DNA from: Nocardioides mangrovicus
GTDB taxonomy: Bacteria > Actinomycetota > Actinomycetes > Propionibacteriales > Nocardioidaceae
Length of the DNA stretch: 64,000 bases
Reading direction: 5' to 3'
Assembly (NCBI RefSeq): GCF_003674065.1
Contig: NZ_RDBE01000010.1
Coordinates: 930,809-994,808 of the forward strand
Part shown: in pieces, positions 43,332 through 53,145 of the stretch
Position numbering within the stretch: the stretch's first letter is position 1
Layout: the number at the start of each line of letters is the position of its first letter
Program-made: the position numbers and the translations under genes
The notes under the pieces: model-generated
Seen by the model: the letters and a program-made list of their open reading frames with translations, nothing else
The model's database searches: none
What the model was told of the DNA's origin: nothing

Positions 43332-43722
43332 CGTCGGCGCGGTCGACGCCGCGCAGCAGCAGCCCGACGTTGTCGCCGACACCCGCCTCGTCGAGCAGCT
43401 TGCGGAACGCCTCGATCCCGGTCACGGTCGTGGGCAACGGGCTGCCCCCGGTGAGCCTGCGCACCGCGACCTGTTGGCCCACGCGCACCGTGCCGAGGGC
43501 GACGGTCCCGGTGACCACGGTGCCGCGGCCGGTGATGGTGAAGACGTCCTCGATCGGCATCTCGAACCCCGACGGCGACCCGGCGGGGCTCGTACCGGGA
43601 GCGCTCGCAGCGTCACCGGTCGACGCCGGCGGCACGGGCGTCGGGTCGGCCATCCCCGCCTGCAGCCGCTCGAGGCTGACCTCGGCGTCGGACTTCTCGC
43701 TCCGCCAGAACTTCCATCCCAT
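43303..43722 (-). CDS. Stand-alone EF-Tu domain-II-like protein
   Basis: 139 residues. The first ~50 residues are a polar, Pro/Ala-rich tail beginning '[12 protein letters not shown]'. The rest ('[35 protein letters not shown]', then '[37 protein letters not shown]' in blocks) is a clean match to the beta-barrel domain II of EF-Tu, including the 'RGTVVTG' and 'AGDNVG'-like turns. There is no GTPase domain and no neighbouring tuf, so it is not a fragment of a local gene. The function is unknown. It may bind RNA or protein through the barrel. Confidence 0.8.
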   Translation of the reverse strand: MGWKFWRSEKSDAEVSLERLQAGMADPTPVPPASTGDAASAPGTSPAGSPSGFEMPIEDVFTITGRGTVVTGTVALGTVRVGQQVAVRRLTGGSPLPTTVTGIEAFRKLLDEAGVGDNVGLLLRGVDRADVNRGDVVTG

Positions 43723-43782
43723 GGTCGCAGTGTGCCCACGTGCCAGGCGGACGACCCAACCCGAGTTACGGCAGCCCCGGCC

Positions 43783-44286
43783 TCAGCTGTTCTCCGCGAT
43801 GTACTCCTCCGGGTCCTTGTCGGAGTCGTCCACCCCGGCGCCACCCCAGTGGACGGCGTAGAACTGCAGCCAGCGCATCCCCATGTCGTGGCGCTCCTCG
43901 AGCGAGACGTCGCGGATCACCCCGGTCATGCCCTCGCGCTCCTCCTCCTCGAGGTGCTCCCCGTTGGCCTCGCGGGCCTTCGTGACCGCCTTCCACCACT
44001 CCTCGCTGCCGACGCTCGCCGAGCGGGAGGCGCGTACGGCGTCGCGGATGTCGTTGTGGTCGCCGATGGCGTCGTCGGTCTCCTCCTCCGGGTCGCCGTG
44101 CTCGGCCTCCTGGAGCAGGGCGGGGTAGAAGATCTCCTCCTCGGCCTGGGCGTGCGCGTCGAGCCGGCTGGCGAGCGGCTCCCAGATCGCGGCCCGCTCC
44201 TCGTCGGTGCGCGCGGCGTCGAGGTAGAAGAAGTAGCGGCGGAACCACACGTGGTCCTCGTAGATCAGCTCGATGATGTCGACCAT
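43783..44286 (-). CDS. Hemerythrin-like (HHE) domain protein
   Basis: 167 residues forming a four-helix bundle. The iron-ligand pattern is visible: 'IYEDHVWFRRYF' (His), 'LDAHAQAEEEIFYPALL' (His/Glu), 'AIGDHNDIRDAV' (His) and 'ANGEHLEEEEREGM' (His/Glu). Such cytosolic proteins bind a di-iron centre and act in O2/NO sensing or oxidative defence. The tail is acidic. It is divergent from a polysaccharide deacetylase, with 92 bp between starts. Confidence 0.93.
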   Translation of the reverse strand: MVDIIELIYEDHVWFRRYFFYLDAARTDEERAAIWEPLASRLDAHAQAEEEIFYPALLQEAEHGDPEEETDDAIGDHNDIRDAVRASRSASVGSEEWWKAVTKAREANGEHLEEEEREGMTGVIRDVSLEERHDMGMRWLQFYAVHWGGAGVDDSDKDPEEYIAENS

Positions 44287-44378
44287 GTCCGCCGTCGTAC
44301 CCGTTACCAGGCAGGGATAACCGGGTCCGACGGCGAGCCTGCCGCATCGGCGGTGCCCACCGAGGCGATCATGCGGAC

Positions 44379-45425
44379 GTGCGTGCGTGGTTCAGGGGGA
44401 CTCTCGGCTCGACCGTGATGGCGATGGCGGCGACGTTCGTCCTCCAGCAGGGCACCGCGCCGGCTGCGGTACCCGCTCCGGCAGCGCCGGTCACCCAGGA
44501 GCACGGCCACAGCCGCGGTGCCTGCTCGAAGGGCCTGGTGGCCCTCACCTTCGACGACGGTCCGCGGCCGGGCACCACCAAGCCGCTGGTGCGCTCCTTG
44601 CGACGGCTCGGCGTGCCGGCCACCTTCTTCGAGATCGGCGAGCACGTGGCCGCCCACCCGGCGCTCTCGCGGTTCGTCGCCGCGCACGGGTTCGCCGTGG
44701 AGAACCACTCCTGGAGCCACCCCGACCTGGCGCGGCTGCGCAAACCCGGCATCCGGCGCCAGGTGGTGCTCACCCAGCGGGCGTTCCGGCGCGCCCACGT
44801 GCGGCCCGGGAACCTGCTGCGCCCGCCCTACGGCGCCGTCAGCGCGCGCGTCGACCAGGTCGTCGCGGCCCACGGCCTGGTGCCGGTGCTGTGGAACGTC
44901 GACTCCGGCGACTGGCGCGGCGGCGGCAGCGCGCGGATCACGGCCTCGGTGCTGGCCCAGCTGGTGCCGGGACGGTCCAACGTCGTGCTGCAGCACGACG
45001 GGGTCGACAACTCGCCGGCCTCCGTACGCGCGGTGCCCCGCATCGTCCGCGCCGCCCGCCACCGCGGGTACTGCTTCGCCGCGCTCGGCACCGACGGCAC
45101 CCCGCAGCCGCCGCAGCCGCTGCTGCGGGCCACCGTGCTCGACGGCCGTGAGGGGGCACGCCCGGTGGCGGTGGTGCTGCGGCTGGACAAGCCCACCACC
45201 GTGCCCACCAGCGTCCGCCTCGTCAGCGTCGACGGCACCGCCCGCGCCGGCGCGGCCTACACCCGCCTCGACACGGTGGTGCGCTTCGCCCGCGGCGTCA
45301 GCTACGCCATCGTGCGGGTGCCGGTGGCGGCCACCGGTCCCGGTGGCGCCTTCACCGTGCGGGTGGAGCACCCCACCGGGCTGCAGCCCACCGCGACGAC
45401 GCTGACGGCCACGATCACCGGCTGA
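44379..45425 (+). CDS. Secreted polysaccharide deacetylase with C-terminal Calx-beta-like domain
   Basis: 348 residues with a GTG start. A signal peptide (residues 1 to about 32, ending near TAPAAV) is followed by the NodB domain: 'LVALTFDDGPRPGTT' (D59, D60), metal-binding H110 and H114 in 'ENHSWSHPDL', and 'LRPPYGAVSAR'. The remaining ~100 residues ('VRLVSVDGTARAGAAYTRLDTVVRFARG') resemble a Calx-beta motif, probably for carbohydrate or Ca2+ binding. It likely removes N-acetyl groups from peptidoglycan or a surface glycan. Its last 11 bases overlap the convergent aminotransferase gene. Confidence 0.92.
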   Translation: MRAWFRGTLGSTVMAMAATFVLQQGTAPAAVPAPAAPVTQEHGHSRGACSKGLVALTFDDGPRPGTTKPLVRSLRRLGVPATFFEIGEHVAAHPALSRFVAAHGFAVENHSWSHPDLARLRKPGIRRQVVLTQRAFRRAHVRPGNLLRPPYGAVSARVDQVVAAHGLVPVLWNVDSGDWRGGGSARITASVLAQLVPGRSNVVLQHDGVDNSPASVRAVPRIVRAARHRGYCFAALGTDGTPQPPQPLLRATVLDGREGARPVAVVLRLDKPTTVPTSVRLVSVDGTARAGAAYTRLDTVVRFARGVSYAIVRVPVAATGPGGAFTVRVEHPTGLQPTATTLTATITG

Positions 45426-46614
45426 GCCACGACTCGAGACGGTCCAGCGCCCCGGTCATCTCCGCCGGCGTGCCGGCGAAGGAGAACCGGACGAACTCGT
45501 TCCCGCGGGCGGTGTCGAAGTCGACGCCGGGCGCGGTGGCGACCCCGGTCTCGGCCAGCAGCCGGTGGCACCAGGTGTGGGTGTCGTCGGTGAGGTGGCC
45601 GACGTCGGCGTAGACGTAGAACGCACCGTCGGCGGGCGCGAGCCGGTCGAGGCCGAGCCGGGGCAGTCCCTCGAGCAGGACGGCGCGGTTCTCGGCGTAC
45701 CGGGCGACATGGCCGTCGAGCTCGGCGTACGACGCGGGCTCGAAGGCCGCCAGCGCCGCGTGCTGGGCCAGCGCGGGCGGGCAGATGGTGAAGTTGCCGG
45801 TCAGCACGTCGACCGGGCGCCGCAGGTCCTGCGGCACGAGCATCCAGCCCAGTCGCCAGCCGGTCATCGAGAAGTACTTCGAGAACGACCCGAACACCAC
45901 CGCTGACCGACTACTCAGCCAGGCGCTGGACCGCAGCGGATCAGCGCCGTCCCCGGTGCTGTCCCCGGTGCCGTACTCGATGCCGTGGTAGATCTCGTCG
46001 CTGACCAGCCGGACCCCGTTCTCCTCGCACCACGTCGCGAGCGCCGCCAGCTCGGCCGGCAGCAGCATGGTGCCGGTGGGGTTCGCCGGCGAGGCCACCA
46101 CGAGCCCGTGCACCGGGCCCGACACGGCCGCGAGCTGCTCGACGGTGGGCTGGAACCGGGTCTGCGGCCCGCAGTCGATCTCCACCACCTCGACGCCGAG
46201 TGCGCGCAGCACGTTGCGGTAGCAGGCGTACCCGGGCCGGGCCATCACGACGCGGTCGCCGGCTTCGAAGGCGGCGAGGAAGGCCAGCAGGAAGCCGCCG
46301 GAGGAGCCGGTGGTGACGACCACGTCGTCGGCGCTGCAGTCCAGCCCGGAGAACCGGCGGTGGTGCTCGGCGATCGCGGCTCGCAGGGCCGGGATGCCGA
46401 CCGCCTCGGTGTAGCCGAGCGGACCGGCCCCGGGCTCCAGCAGCCGCCGGGCCGCGGCCAGCACGGGTTCGGGCGCGCCGGTCGAGGGCTGGCCCGCCAC
46501 CAGGTTGAGCAGGTCGCCGTGAGAGGCGGCGCGGGCGTTGGCCGCGGCGAGCAGGTCCATCACGTGGAAGGGCGGCACGTTCGCCCGGCTGGCCACCTGG
46601 AGTCGCTGGTCCAT
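45415..46614 (-). CDS. Class I/II aminotransferase (PLP)
   Basis: 399 residues, fold type I. 'LVAGQPSTGAPEPV' and 'LGYTEAVGIPALRAAIA' lie at the N-terminus, with 'VTTGSSGGFLLAF' (PLP phosphate) and 'ASPANPTGTMLLP'. 'VSDEIYHGIEY' carries D206/Y209, and the Schiff-base lysine K246 is in 'GSFSKYFSMTGWRLGW'. It is similar to aspartate/aromatic aminotransferases. A 20-residue polar insert (about 214-236) follows the DEIYHGIEY block. It is divergent from the antiporter gene. The amino donor and acceptor are not readable. Confidence 0.94.
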   Translation of the reverse strand: MDQRLQVASRANVPPFHVMDLLAAANARAASHGDLLNLVAGQPSTGAPEPVLAAARRLLEPGAGPLGYTEAVGIPALRAAIAEHHRRFSGLDCSADDVVVTTGSSGGFLLAFLAAFEAGDRVVMARPGYACYRNVLRALGVEVVEIDCGPQTRFQPTVEQLAAVSGPVHGLVVASPANPTGTMLLPAELAALATWCEENGVRLVSDEIYHGIEYGTGDSTGDGADPLRSSAWLSSRSAVVFGSFSKYFSMTGWRLGWMLVPQDLRRPVDVLTGNFTICPPALAQHAALAAFEPASYAELDGHVARYAENRAVLLEGLPRLGLDRLAPADGAFYVYADVGHLTDDTHTWCHRLLAETGVATAPGVDFDTARGNEFVRFSFAGTPAEMTGALDRLESWLSR

Positions 46615-46664
46615 CCGCCGACACTAGAATCAGCCTCACCGCCCACGACCGCCGAGGCCCTCCC

Positions 46665-48176
46665 GTGACACTCGACGTGCACCAGCTCGACCAGTTCCTC
46701 CTGGTCGGGGCGGCCGTGCTGCTGTTGGCCATCTTGGCCGTGCGGCTCTCGGTCGGAGTGGGTCTGCCGACGCTGCTGGTCTACCTGCTCATCGGCGTCG
46801 GACTGGGCGAGTCCGGGTTGGGGCTGCGCTTCGACGACGCCGAGCTCGCGCACGCACTGGGCTTCGCCGCTCTCGTCGTGATCCTGGCCGAGGGCGGTCT
46901 GACCACCCCCTGGCCCAAGCTGCGCCCGGTGATCCGGCTCGGTCTGTCGCTGGCCACCCTCGGCGTCGGGGTCAGCGTCGCCCTGGTGGCCCTGTTCGCC
47001 CACTACGTGCTCGGCCAGCCGTGGCAGGTGGCGGTGCTGCTCGGCGCGGTCACCTCGCCCACCGACGCCGCCGCGGTGTTCTCCGTGCTGCGCCGGGTGC
47101 CGCTGCCCAGCCGGCTCAGCGGTGCGCTGGAGGCCGAGTCGGGTCTCAACGACGCGCCCACGGTGGTGCTGGTCACCGTCATCAGCGCCGGGGTGCACCA
47201 CTCCGTCGGCGGATTCGCGGCCATCATCGTCAGCGAGCTCGTCGGGGGCGTCGCCATCGGGCTGGTCGTCGGCGGCGGCGGCGCGTGGCTGATGCGCCGC
47301 GTGGCGCTGCCCTCCTCGGGCCTCTACCCGTTGGCGGTCCTCGCGCTGGCGACGCTGGCCTACGCCGGCTCCGCGACTGTGCACGCGTCCGGGTTCGCCG
47401 CGGTCTACGTCGCCGCACTGGTGCTGGGCAACACCGAGCTGCCCCACCGCGGCGCCACCCGCTCGTTCGCCGAGGGACTGGCCTGGCTCGCCCAGATCGG
47501 GCTGTTCATCATGCTCGGGCTGCTGGTCTCACCGGGCCGCATCCACCTCGACACCGTCGGCATCGCGGTGGCCGCCGGCCTGGTGCTGACGCTGGTCGCG
47601 CGACCGGTCTCGGTCTGGGTCAGCGCCGTCGTGCAGCCACTGGGGTGGCGCGAGCTGTCGTTCATCAGCTGGGCCGGTTTGCGTGGCGCGGTGCCCATCG
47701 TGCTGGCCACGATCCCGCTCTCGGAGCAGGTGGCGGGCTCCAAGCAGCTCTTCGACATCGTCTTCGTGCTCGCCGTCGTCTACACGCTGCTCACTGGACC
47801 GACCCTGCCGCTGGCGGCCCGGTGGCTGGGGGTCGCCCTGCGCAACGAGCCGCGAGACCTCGACGTCGAGGCCGCGCCACTGGAGCGCATCGCGGCCGAC
47901 CTGCTGCAGCTGCGGATCTCACCGGTCTCGCGGCTGCACGGGGTCGAGATCGGCGAGCTGCGGCTGCCGGCGGGCGCTTCGGTGGCGCTGGTGGTGCGCG
48001 AGGGGCGCGCGTTGGCGCCCGAGCGACGCACGGTGCTGCGCCGTGACGACGACCTGCTGGTGGTGACCCCCCGGCGAGCCCGAGAGGCCACCGAGCGTCG
48101 GCTGCGCGAGGTCTCGCTGGGTGGGCGTCTGGCCCACTGGCTGGGCCGGGGCGTTCCCGACGACGAGCCCGGGTAG
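46665..48176 (+). CDS. K+(or Na+)/H+ antiporter, CPA1 family with TrkA-C domain
   Basis: 503 residues. About 12 membrane helices fill residues 8-400, with the CPA1 signature 'LGAVTSPTDAAAVFSVLRRV' (helix 5) and 'LEAESGLNDAPTVVLV' (helix 6, ND pair). A cytosolic TrkA-C (RCK-C) domain follows ('LLQLRISPVSRLHGVEIGELRLPAGASVALVVREGRAL' in blocks, then 'RRDDDLLVVTP'), as in CvrA/NhaP2 potassium/proton antiporters. The GTG at 46665 is used, and TAGAAT (46626-46631) is a likely -10. Confidence 0.93.
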   Translation: MTLDVHQLDQFLLVGAAVLLLAILAVRLSVGVGLPTLLVYLLIGVGLGESGLGLRFDDAELAHALGFAALVVILAEGGLTTPWPKLRPVIRLGLSLATLGVGVSVALVALFAHYVLGQPWQVAVLLGAVTSPTDAAAVFSVLRRVPLPSRLSGALEAESGLNDAPTVVLVTVISAGVHHSVGGFAAIIVSELVGGVAIGLVVGGGGAWLMRRVALPSSGLYPLAVLALATLAYAGSATVHASGFAAVYVAALVLGNTELPHRGATRSFAEGLAWLAQIGLFIMLGLLVSPGRIHLDTVGIAVAAGLVLTLVARPVSVWVSAVVQPLGWRELSFISWAGLRGAVPIVLATIPLSEQVAGSKQLFDIVFVLAVVYTLLTGPTLPLAARWLGVALRNEPRDLDVEAAPLERIAADLLQLRISPVSRLHGVEIGELRLPAGASVALVVREGRALAPERRTVLRRDDDLLVVTPRRAREATERRLREVSLGGRLAHWLGRGVPDDEPG

Positions 48177-48196
48177 CTCCGGAGGCGTCCTCAGGC

Positions 48197-48721
48197 CTAG
48201 TTCGTCGTCTTGTCCAGGCAGGTGACGACCGGCTTGGGCAGCTTGTAGACCTGCGGGGCGCCGCTGGCCGGCCGGGTCGACCCGCGGCCCATCACGACGT
48301 TGATCCCGGGGCCTTGCACCGTCTCGACCACCCGCACGGTGGCGGTCGGCTTGAACTGCCGGGCGACCAGCACGGCGCGCGGGTCGTCCTTGACCACGGT
48401 GAGCACCTGCACGCCGTCGCGCACCAGCGAGGCCGGCGCGTTGCCCAGGGCGCCGACCTTGAACCCGCGGTTCTCCAGCGCGCTCATGGTGGTGTTGGCG
48501 AACCCCTTGCGGTTCGTGCCGTTGTAGACGCTCACCGTCACCTGGGTGCGCAGGATTCGCTTGGTGACGCGCTTGTTGGTGCAGGTGTCGGCCTTGCTGG
48601 AGGAGCTGGCCCCGAGCGAGGGGAACGACGCGGTGGCGGAGTTCCAACCCACGACGAGCATGACGACGAGCACGACCGTGAGCACGGTCAGCGTGAGCGC
48701 GGTGCGCAGCTTGGCCGCCAC
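48197..48721 (-). CDS. LytR_C-domain membrane-anchored protein
   Basis: 174 residues with a GTG start. One N-terminal membrane anchor (about 8-28, 'ALTLTVLTVVLVVMLVVGW') and a Ser/Lys linker are followed by a LytR C-terminal domain ('VTVSVYNGTNRKGFANTTMSALENRGFKVGALGN', then 'VLVARQF' and 'INVVMGRG'). These domains also occur alone in actinobacteria, presumably at the cell wall. It is encoded just after, and probably with, the small gene at 48723-49019. Confidence 0.9.
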   Translation of the reverse strand: MAAKLRTALTLTVLTVVLVVMLVVGWNSATASFPSLGASSSSKADTCTNKRVTKRILRTQVTVSVYNGTNRKGFANTTMSALENRGFKVGALGNAPASLVRDGVQVLTVVKDDPRAVLVARQFKPTATVRVVETVQGPGINVVMGRGSTRPASGAPQVYKLPKPVVTCLDKTTN

Positions 48722-48722
48722 G

Positions 48723-49019
48723 TCAGCTCGCGATCACGTGGACGCGGGCGTGCAGGACGTTGCGCTGCTGGAGCGCGGCGCGCAGTGCGCGGTGCAGGCC
48801 GTCCTCGAGGTAGAGGTCGCCCTGCCAGTCCACGACGTGGGCGAACAGGTCGCCGTAGAAGGTCGAGTCCTCATCGAGCAGGGCCGCCAGCTGCAACGTG
48901 TCCTTCGTCGTGACCAGCTCGTCGAGTCGCACCGTCCGCGGCGGCAGCGCGGCCCACTCCTTCGCACCCAGCCGGTGCTCGGGATACGGCCGGTCGTCAC
49001 CGACGCGCTTGAAGATCAC
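48723..49019 (-). CDS. Small conserved actinobacterial protein (VapB-antitoxin-annotated/ParB-like motif)
   Basis: 98 residues from the GTG at 49019 ('VIFKRVGDDRPYPEH...'). TATCGT seven bases upstream indicates a leaderless start. Another GTG lies at 49028. The conserved C-terminal part 'DWQGDLYLEDGLHRALRAALQ' resembles the GxHR helix of ParB/sulfiredoxin-like folds. Homologues beside LytR_C genes are often labelled type II TA antitoxins (VapB), but no toxin gene is adjacent, so I doubt a toxin-antitoxin role. It is divergent from the HerA-like gene. Confidence 0.75.
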   Translation of the reverse strand: MIFKRVGDDRPYPEHRLGAKEWAALPPRTVRLDELVTTKDTLQLAALLDEDSTFYGDLFAHVVDWQGDLYLEDGLHRALRAALQQRNVLHARVHVIAS

Positions 49020-49026
49020 GGGGCAC

Positions 49027-49050
49027 ACGATAAAGGAGTCGGGCCATACT
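49027..49050. promoter_or_regulatory. Divergent leaderless promoters
   Basis: TATCGT on the minus strand (49027-49032) is seven bases before the GTG at 49019. CATACT on the plus strand (49045-49050) is seven bases before the ATG at 49058. The 38-bp gap leaves no space for leaders. Confidence 0.5.
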
Positions 49051-49057
49051 GCCGTCC

Positions 49058-50635
<1,578 letters not shown>

Positions 50636-50636
50636 A

Positions 50637-50717
50637 CCAAAGTCGCGCACTTGCGAAGATGTGGTGCGGACAAAACGGCCGCGGTGGTCTCACGCCTTCG
50701 CAAGTGTGGGACTTTGG
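50637..50717. repeat. 81-bp inverted-repeat element, copy C
   Basis: It begins one base after the HerA-like stop codon. The 22-bp arms (50637-50658 and 50696-50717) pair at 20 of 22 positions and share CCAAAGTC-CACTTGCGAAG. The length equals copy A at 42383-42463. It also lies 27 bases from the 3' end of the convergent 60-residue gene, so it may terminate both. Confidence 0.78.
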
Positions 50718-50743
50718 CGACCGCCCACCTCGAGGGTCGCGGC

Positions 50744-50926
50744 TCAGGCGCTCCAGCGGATGTTGTCGTCGGCGAGGTCGGCCGAGGCGAGCACGCCGCG
50801 CAGCTCGGGACGGGCGGCGAACAGCTTGGCGATGCCGCCGACGCTGCGCGTGGCCCGGTCACGGGCCTGGGAGGGGTCCGCGGCGAAGGCGGTGACGGTC
50901 TTCTCGGCGGGAACGGTGAGCGTCAT
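50744..50926 (-). CDS. Small hypothetical protein (60 residues)
   Basis: The ATG at 50926 has AGGAG seven bases upstream. The product begins 'MTLTVPAEKTVTAFAADPSQ', has an amphipathic Arg/Ala helix ('ARDRATRSVGGIAKLFA') and ends 'LADDNIRWSA'. No signal peptide or Cys is present. I do not recognise a family. An AT-rich patch at 50998-51045 in the 204-bp upstream gap probably contains its promoter. Confidence 0.6.
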   Translation of the reverse strand: MTLTVPAEKTVTAFAADPSQARDRATRSVGGIAKLFAARPELRGVLASADLADDNIRWSA

Positions 50927-51130
50927 GGTGGGCTCCTGTCGTGCGGGTGAATCCCGAGAGTGCACAAACCGTGTTTCGCCGATGTTGTGCCCGGTGAACG
51001 CGCTGTGAAACTCCTTCTAACGATCAAATTCCGTTTTCGACGTCCTCTGGCCGACGATCTTCGGCGCTGACCCCGGCCGTCACGTCCTCGGCGTCGCCTG
51101 CGTCGGGTCGGTATGGGGCAAGGTGAGGGC

Positions 51131-51997
51131 GTGGCCGACCAGGTGCTGCTCGCGGAGGCCTTCGAGGCCCACCGCGACCGGTTGCGAGTGGTGGCGCAGC
51201 GGCTGCTGGGGCCCTGCGGAGGGGCTGAGGACGCCGTGCAGGAGGCCTGGCTGCGGCTCTCGCGCAGCGACGAGCGGGGCGAGGTCATCGAGAGTCTCGG
51301 CGGCTGGCTGACCACGGTGGTCTCGCGCATCTGTCTGGACCAGCTGCGCCGCCGGGCCACGCGTCCCGAGCAGCCGACCGAGCAGGTGCCGGCGCTCGCG
51401 GTGGTGCCCGATCCGGCCGAGTCGGTCGAGCTGGCCGACTCCGTCGGGGCCGCGCTCGGAGTCGTGCTCGAGACGTTGAGTCCCCTCGAGCGGCTGGCCT
51501 TCGTCCTGCACGACCTGTTCGGCGTGCCCTTCGACCAGGTCGCGCAGATCCTCGGATCGAGTCCCGCCGCGGCGCGCCAGTACGCCAGCCGGGGCCGGCG
51601 CCGGGTGCGGGGCCAGGCCCCGACCGCCGGCGAGGCGCCCGACTCCCCGGCCCGGCGCGACGTCGTCGCCGCCTTCCTGGCCGCGGCGCGCGAGGGCGAG
51701 TTCGCCGACCTGCTGCAGCTGCTGGCCCCCGACGTGGAGCTGCGGGCCGACGCGACCATCGTCGCGATGGGCGGCGTGGCCCAGGTCAGCGGGCCCGAAC
51801 CGGTGGCGCGGATGTTCCACGGACGCGCCTACGCCGCCCGGATGGCGCTCATCGACGGCGTGCCCGGCGCCGCGTGGTGGCAGGGCGGCGTGCTGCGCGT
51901 GGCCTTCTGTTTCGAGGTCGCCGACGGGGTGGTGAGGGCCCTGGAGCAGGTGGGCGACTCCGAGCGGCTCGAGAGGATGGTCGTCGAACCGCTCTGA
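51131..51997 (+). CDS. ECF41-type RNA polymerase sigma factor with SnoaL-like domain
   Basis: 288 residues from the GTG at 51131 (AAGG seven bases before). An ATG at 51113 would add six residues. Sigma-70 region 2 ('FEAHRDRLRVVAQRLLGPCGGAEDAVQEAWLRLS' in blocks) and region 4 ('LSPLERLAFVLHDLFGVPFDQVAQILGSSPAAARQYASRGRRRV' in blocks) are followed by a C-terminal NTF2/SnoaL-like domain (about 175-288) that acts as a built-in control element in ECF41 factors. ECF41 factors usually sit beside a carboxymuconolactone-decarboxylase or oxidoreductase target gene. None is adjacent here. Confidence 0.92.
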   Translation: MADQVLLAEAFEAHRDRLRVVAQRLLGPCGGAEDAVQEAWLRLSRSDERGEVIESLGGWLTTVVSRICLDQLRRRATRPEQPTEQVPALAVVPDPAESVELADSVGAALGVVLETLSPLERLAFVLHDLFGVPFDQVAQILGSSPAAARQYASRGRRRVRGQAPTAGEAPDSPARRDVVAAFLAAAREGEFADLLQLLAPDVELRADATIVAMGGVAQVSGPEPVARMFHGRAYAARMALIDGVPGAAWWQGGVLRVAFCFEVADGVVRALEQVGDSERLERMVVEPL

Positions 51998-52017
51998 CCT
52001 GCACGTAGCCTCGACTC

Positions 52018-53109
52018 GTGGCCAGCTACGCCGACCGGATCGACGGCTTCCAGCGTCGGCACACCGTGGTCGGCTTCCCGCTCGGCGTCACCTACAAGTT
52101 CTTCGACGACCAGAGCAACTACCTGGCCGCCACCATCACCTACTACGCCTTCGCCTCGGTGGTGCCGCTGCTGCTGATCTCCTCCTCGGTGTTCGGGTTC
52201 TTGCTCCAGGGCAACCCCGAGCTGAAGCAGAAGGCCCTGGACTCGACGGTCAGCCAGTTCCCGATCGTGGGCCAGCAGCTCTCCTCCACCGAGGGCATCC
52301 AGGGCAACGCCTGGGTGGTGGTCGTCGGCTCGCTGGTGGCGCTCTACGGCATCCTCGGGCTCGGGAACGCCGCCCAGAACGCGGTGCACGTCGCCTGGGC
52401 GATCCCGCGCAACAGCCGCCCCAACCCGTTCTTGTCCCGGCTCTACTCCGCCGTGCTGCTCATGCTCGCCGGCCTGGTCGTGATCGTGGTCGCCACGCTG
52501 ACCAGCCTGGTCTCCGGTGCGGCCGAGATCTTCGGCGCACGGCTCGACACCGGACTGCGCTGGGGCATCGATCTGGTCTCGGTGCTGCTGACCGCGGTGG
52601 TGCTGACGACGCTGATGCGGCTGGCCATGCAGCGCAGCGAGAAGTGGCTGCATCTGTTCCCCGGCTCGCTGGTCACGGCGCTGCTGTGGCAGGTCCTGCA
52701 GCGAGCCGGTGGCGCCTACGTCAAGCACATCCTCAACCGGGCCGACGACCTGACCGCCGCCTTCGCGGTGCCGCTCGGGCTGCTTGCGCTGCTCTACATC
52801 GCCATCAACATGGCGATGGTCGGACTGCAGATCAACGTCGTGCTGACCCGCCGGCTGTGGCCGCGGGCGCTGCTGACGCCGTTCACCGACAACGTCAGCC
52901 TGACCGACGCCGACCGCCGCGCCTACGCGGCGTACGCCAAGGCGCAGCGGCACAAGGGCTTCGAGACCGTGCAGGTGACCTTCGACAAGGAGGTCGAGCG
53001 CCCCGGTGACGCGGCGACGCAGTCGGGCGAACAGCCGCAGGCCGAGCAGGGATCCGGCCTCGGGGGCGCGGCGGAGGAGCGCGAGGAGCCGTCGACGTCT
53101 AGGATCTGA
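52018..53109 (+). CDS. YihY/BrkB family membrane protein
   Basis: 363 residues with a GTG start. Six membrane helices carry the family segments 'LAATITYYAFASVVPLLLISSSVFGF', 'VALYGILGLGNAAQNAVHVAWAIPRNSRPNPFLSR' and 'HLFPGSLVTALLWQVLQRAGGAYVKHIL', each conserved in YihY/BrkB. A long hydrophilic tail follows residue 300. TAGCCT (52006-52011), six bases before the GTG, indicates a leaderless mRNA. The stop codon lies in the ArsR operator (53101-53126). The function of the family is unsettled (not an RNase BN). Confidence 0.92.
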   Translation: MASYADRIDGFQRRHTVVGFPLGVTYKFFDDQSNYLAATITYYAFASVVPLLLISSSVFGFLLQGNPELKQKALDSTVSQFPIVGQQLSSTEGIQGNAWVVVVGSLVALYGILGLGNAAQNAVHVAWAIPRNSRPNPFLSRLYSAVLLMLAGLVVIVVATLTSLVSGAAEIFGARLDTGLRWGIDLVSVLLTAVVLTTLMRLAMQRSEKWLHLFPGSLVTALLWQVLQRAGGAYVKHILNRADDLTAAFAVPLGLLALLYIAINMAMVGLQINVVLTRRLWPRALLTPFTDNVSLTDADRRAYAAYAKAQRHKGFETVQVTFDKEVERPGDAATQSGEQPQAEQGSGLGGAAEEREEPSTSRI

Positions 53110-53126
53110 ACACTTCTTCAGATCCT
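53101..53126. promoter_or_regulatory. ArsR-type operator upstream of arsR
   Basis: AGGATCTGAA-CACTTC-TTCAGATCCT has perfect 10-bp arms and lies 19 bases before the arsR GTG. It contains TGAA-N6-TTCA, also found at 53525-53538 before the monooxygenase operon. It overlaps the YihY stop codon. Confidence 0.65.
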
Positions 53127-53145
53127 GAACTGGAAAGGTCCACGC

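Noticed and set aside
48723-49028. A type II toxin-antitoxin locus
   Set aside because: No toxin gene with a PIN, RelE or similar fold is adjacent. The neighbour is a LytR_C membrane protein.
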